Origin: Croceibacterium_A sp044506885
GTDB lineage: Bacteria > Pseudomonadota > Alphaproteobacteria > Sphingomonadales > Sphingomonadaceae
Assembly: GCA_044506885.1 (NCBI GenBank)
Contig: JBIQKC010000012.1
Span: forward strand, 1-64,000
Length of the DNA: 64,000 bases
Direction: 5' to 3'
Positions 61,635 to 64,000 of the stretch are shown piece after piece (within the stretch, counting starts at the first letter, position 1; the number at the start of each line of letters is the position of its first letter). The notes under the pieces were generated by a model. The model saw only the letters and a program-made list of their open reading frames with translations. It searched no databases and was not told where the DNA came from. Both the position numbers and the translations under genes were made by a program.

Positions 61635-64000
61635 TCAGAACCGGTAGCGTCCGCCGAGGAACACGCGCGGAGACTGCTCTTGCGCGAACCAGACCTGCTT
61701 GTCGTCGCGGCCGTAAGAACGGATCGGTTCGCTGAGGATGTTGATCGCCTCCAGCGACACCGAGAAGCTGTCGTTGATGTCGTAAGTGATGCTGGCGTCC
61801 AGCGTGCCGAACGGCTCGAAGAACACCGGGCTGCGCCCGCCGCCGCGGTTGACGCCGGACAGGAACTTGTCGCGCCAGTTATAGGCGACGCGCGCCGACA
61901 GGCCGCCGGCTTCGTAGATGCCGGTGATGTTGAAGCTGTCGGCAAGACCCACCAGCGCGTAGACGTTGGTGCCGGGGTCGGACAGAATATCCACGTTCAC
62001 GTCGCCATAGACCTTGGTGAACGACCCCGCGATGCCGAAGCCGGTATCGCCGAGGAAGTACTGGCCCTGCAATTCGAAGCCGTGGATGTTGCCTTCCTCG
62101 TTGTTGATCGGCGTCGATACGTTGAACTGGAAGAACGGATCGTTCTCGTCGGCAATGACATCGCGCGCCGCCAGCAGGCTGTCGACGAATGTCTGGTTGA
62201 GTTGTCGGTTGCCCGGCGTGCCGGTCAATTGCGCCTCGAAATCCGCCCGCGCGGCAGCGACGTCGCCGTCGTTGGCGTCGATCAGGGCGACGAAGGAGAA
62301 CAGGCTCACGTCGCTGAGGACCGCCCCGGCATCGGCGATCTGCTCGATCGCGGCGGCCGAACGGGTGCCCGGAGCGCCGGTGGTCGGATCGCGCAGGCCG
62401 AACAGTTCCAGCGTTTCCTGACCCACGCCGATGAAGTTCTTGACCTTCTTGGCAAAGAAGCCCGCCGACACATAGCTTGATCGGTCGAAATACCATTCGA
62501 GCGAGACGTCGAAGTTGTCGGAAACCAGCGGCAGCAGGTCCGGGTTGCCTTGGTTGCCGCCGGTCACGCCGCCGAGCGCAGTCGGCCGGTTGGGAGCCCC
62601 GGCCGACTGCGAAGCAAACAGGTTACCGTAGTCGGCGCGGGCGATAGTCTTGCTATACGATACGCGCGCCACGACGTCCTCGACAGGTTCGATCTGGAAG
62701 TCGATCGCCGGGAGCAGATTATTGTATTCGCCCGAGCGGGTGATCGTCACGACATTGTTGCCGATCACGCGGGTGAAATCGTTGTCCGAATCCCATTCGA
62801 TGACGGTCGGCTGCGCAACGTTGGAATTCGCGGTCACCTTGGTGTTCTCGTACCGCACGCCGGCGACGAGGCTCGCCGGACGGTCGGCCAGATCACCCTT
62901 CCAGGTGAACTGGGCGTAGGTCGACCAGATCTTCTCGCCGACCTTGTCGAAGTCGTTGCCGGTCACGTCGATCGGATTGCCGAGCCCTTCGTAGTGCGAG
63001 GCGAAGGCCTGATAGAGATCGACCGCATTGCCCCGGAAGGCGATGTCGCCGTCGGTGATCGAGTAGTGGTTGAACTGGCAGGCCATGCAGAACTGATCGA
63101 CCAGATCGCCGGCGATCGCCTCCACGTCGCCGACGTTGTTGATACCCCAGTCGCCCAGCGTCTGCTGCGTCTGGATGCGGGCGCTGGTCATGCTCGAATC
63201 GATGTAGCTGCCGCCCACATCGAAGCGGCTGCCGCCCCCGAAGTCCCATCCCAGATTGGCGCTGAACTGGTTCAGGCGATGGCGCTGGCTGGCGGCATTG
63301 GTGCGCTGCACCTGCGTACCCAGATCGCCGATGTCGAGCACACCGTTGCCGTTGCCGCGCTGGACATCGTCCTCGGTGCCCAGCTCTTCGTCCGGCCCGG
63401 CGGCGAACGTGCCGTCGTTGAACACCCAGGATTGGTTGGGAACCTTGCCCGAATAATCGACTGCATGGGCGTCCACCACCGGCGCGCCGAAGCTCACCAG
63501 TGTCGAACTGGCGCCATTGGCGGCGTTCGGCGTGGAGTTGGAAACGGAATGGTTGCCATCGAGGGTGAGGGTGAAGCTCGATCCCAGCTCCCACTCCGCG
63601 TTGAGGCCGTAGGACTGGAGTTCGGTCCGGGTGGCGCGGTACTGCTGTTCGAAACCGATGTCCTTGGTGTCGTAGCCAGCGCCTTCCTCGATATATACCG
63701 CAGTCGGCACCGTCGCATCATCGAAGGTGATCTCGTCGAATGGACGGTTGAACCAGTTGCCCTGGTCGGTCCGCTGTTCGGCGATGTCGTTGCGGGCGAA
63801 CAGCGCGTCAGCGGTGAAAGTCAGCGTGTCGATCGGGCGGAACTGCATGGTGCCCGACAGGTTGATGCGTTCGCGCTCGCTTTCGGAATAGTGGTAGCGG
63901 CTGTCGTTGGGCACAGCGACCAGCGTCTCGGGATCCGACGGCGCGCCGTTGACGACGGTCGAGGGGCCGCGCCCTGGGAATGACGAGAACGGCGAAACGT
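61635..64000 (-). CDS. TonB-dependent outer-membrane receptor, 5'-truncated by window edge
   Basis: The frame is open to the right edge, so the N-terminus, plug and signal are outside the window. The visible ~788 residues are barrel. The C-terminal part (ARVAYNWRDKFLSG...GTLDASITYDINDSFSVSLEAINILSE...PRVFLGGRYRF) is typical of the large sphingomonad/Caulobacter receptors (TonB-Xanth-Caul type), with a terminal Phe. The barrel has many Asp/Asn-rich loops (VDYSGKVPNQSW, NGNGVLDIGDLG). It is the first gene of the receptor/SapC/cupin/halogenase set. Receptors of this class often import oligosaccharides. Confidence 0.9.
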   Translation of the reverse strand, partial: VSPFSSFPGRGPSTVVNGAPSDPETLVAVPNDSRYHYSESERERINLSGTMQFRPIDTLTFTADALFARNDIAEQRTDQGNWFNRPFDEITFDDATVPTAVYIEEGAGYDTKDIGFEQQYRATRTELQSYGLNAEWELGSSFTLTLDGNHSVSNSTPNAANGASSTLVSFGAPVVDAHAVDYSGKVPNQSWVFNDGTFAAGPDEELGTEDDVQRGNGNGVLDIGDLGTQVQRTNAASQRHRLNQFSANLGWDFGGGSRFDVGGSYIDSSMTSARIQTQQTLGDWGINNVGDVEAIAGDLVDQFCMACQFNHYSITDGDIAFRGNAVDLYQAFASHYEGLGNPIDVTGNDFDKVGEKIWSTYAQFTWKGDLADRPASLVAGVRYENTKVTANSNVAQPTVIEWDSDNDFTRVIGNNVVTITRSGEYNNLLPAIDFQIEPVEDVVARVSYSKTIARADYGNLFASQSAGAPNRPTALGGVTGGNQGNPDLLPLVSDNFDVSLEWYFDRSSYVSAGFFAKKVKNFIGVGQETLELFGLRDPTTGAPGTRSAAAIEQIADAGAVLSDVSLFSFVALIDANDGDVAAARADFEAQLTGTPGNRQLNQTFVDSLLAARDVIADENDPFFQFNVSTPINNEEGNIHGFELQGQYFLGDTGFGIAGSFTKVYGDVNVDILSDPGTNVYALVGLADSFNITGIYEAGGLSARVAYNWRDKFLSGVNRGGGRSPVFFEPFGTLDASITYDINDSFSVSLEAINILSEPIRSYGRDDKQVWFAQEQSPRVFLGGRYRF

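Noticed and set aside
1..64000. CRISPR arrays, tRNA or rRNA genes, intact insertion sequences
   Set aside because: I saw no regularly spaced repeats, no cloverleaf-like or rRNA sequence, and no transposase. I cannot exclude small non-coding RNAs by eye.

Overview
The window looks like a chromosomal segment of a high-GC alphaproteobacterium of the order Sphingomonadales (Novosphingobium/Sphingobium/Sphingopyxis-like; genus not resolvable from this sequence). The evidence is the density of TonB-dependent receptors, the TonB receptor / SapC / cupin / tryptophan-halogenase gene set, the tannase-family esterases and the alphaproteobacterial protein styles. I saw no rRNA, tRNA, CRISPR array or intact insertion sequence. 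Function calls are from reading translated sequences by eye; no database search was run.

Layout. (1) 1-800: the 3' end of a small DNA-binding-type gene and a non-coding stretch with repeated TTCCCGT motifs, perhaps an old integration relic. (2) 860-9676: a LuxR-type regulator, a TPR-linked Ser/Thr protein kinase convergent with an ECF sigma factor, then two tandem trimeric autotransporter adhesins that share modules. (3) 9854-17055: a tightly overlapping five-gene minus-strand operon (CaiB-type CoA-transferase, serine hydrolase lipoprotein, CitMHS transporter, HMG-CoA lyase, tannase) with a divergent LysR gene, then an outer-membrane TonB receptor (17188-19914). (4) 20201-42178: a large catabolic locus with glucokinase, GH3 beta-glycosidase, two carboxylesterases, a second tannase, a TonB receptor, a CE1-like esterase, a LacI regulator, a Gfo/Idh oxidoreductase, two TIM-barrel isomerase/lyase-like proteins, an MFS transporter, a GMC dehydrogenase with its small subunit, and another serine hydrolase. 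(5) 42420-48946: an RND tripartite efflux operon with a divergent TetR gene. (6) 49114-58151: a CaCA-type exchanger and a respiratory block with a cytochrome oxidase having a fused subunit I-III, several c-type cytochromes, a b561-like cytochrome, a CtaG-like assembly factor and a PQQ-type sugar dehydrogenase. (7) 58268-64000: flavin-dependent halogenase, cupin_8 protein, SapC protein and a TonB receptor that runs off the right edge.

How it may work together. Regions 3 and 4 read as a utilisation locus for acylated (probably plant-derived) glycosides. Outer-membrane receptors import the compound, secreted or periplasmic esterases remove acyl groups, and the glycoside is split either by the GH3 enzyme or, as I infer, by oxidation at the sugar (GMC or Gfo/Idh enzymes) followed by elimination by the TIM-barrel proteins. 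Free glucose enters via glucokinase. A near-palindromic element GACAACGTTGTC lies upstream of several of these units and is the best candidate LacI operator. The LysR operon contains exactly the activities expected for taking up a released 3-hydroxy-3-methylglutarate-like acid, activating it with CoA and cleaving it. This is an inference, but a testable one.
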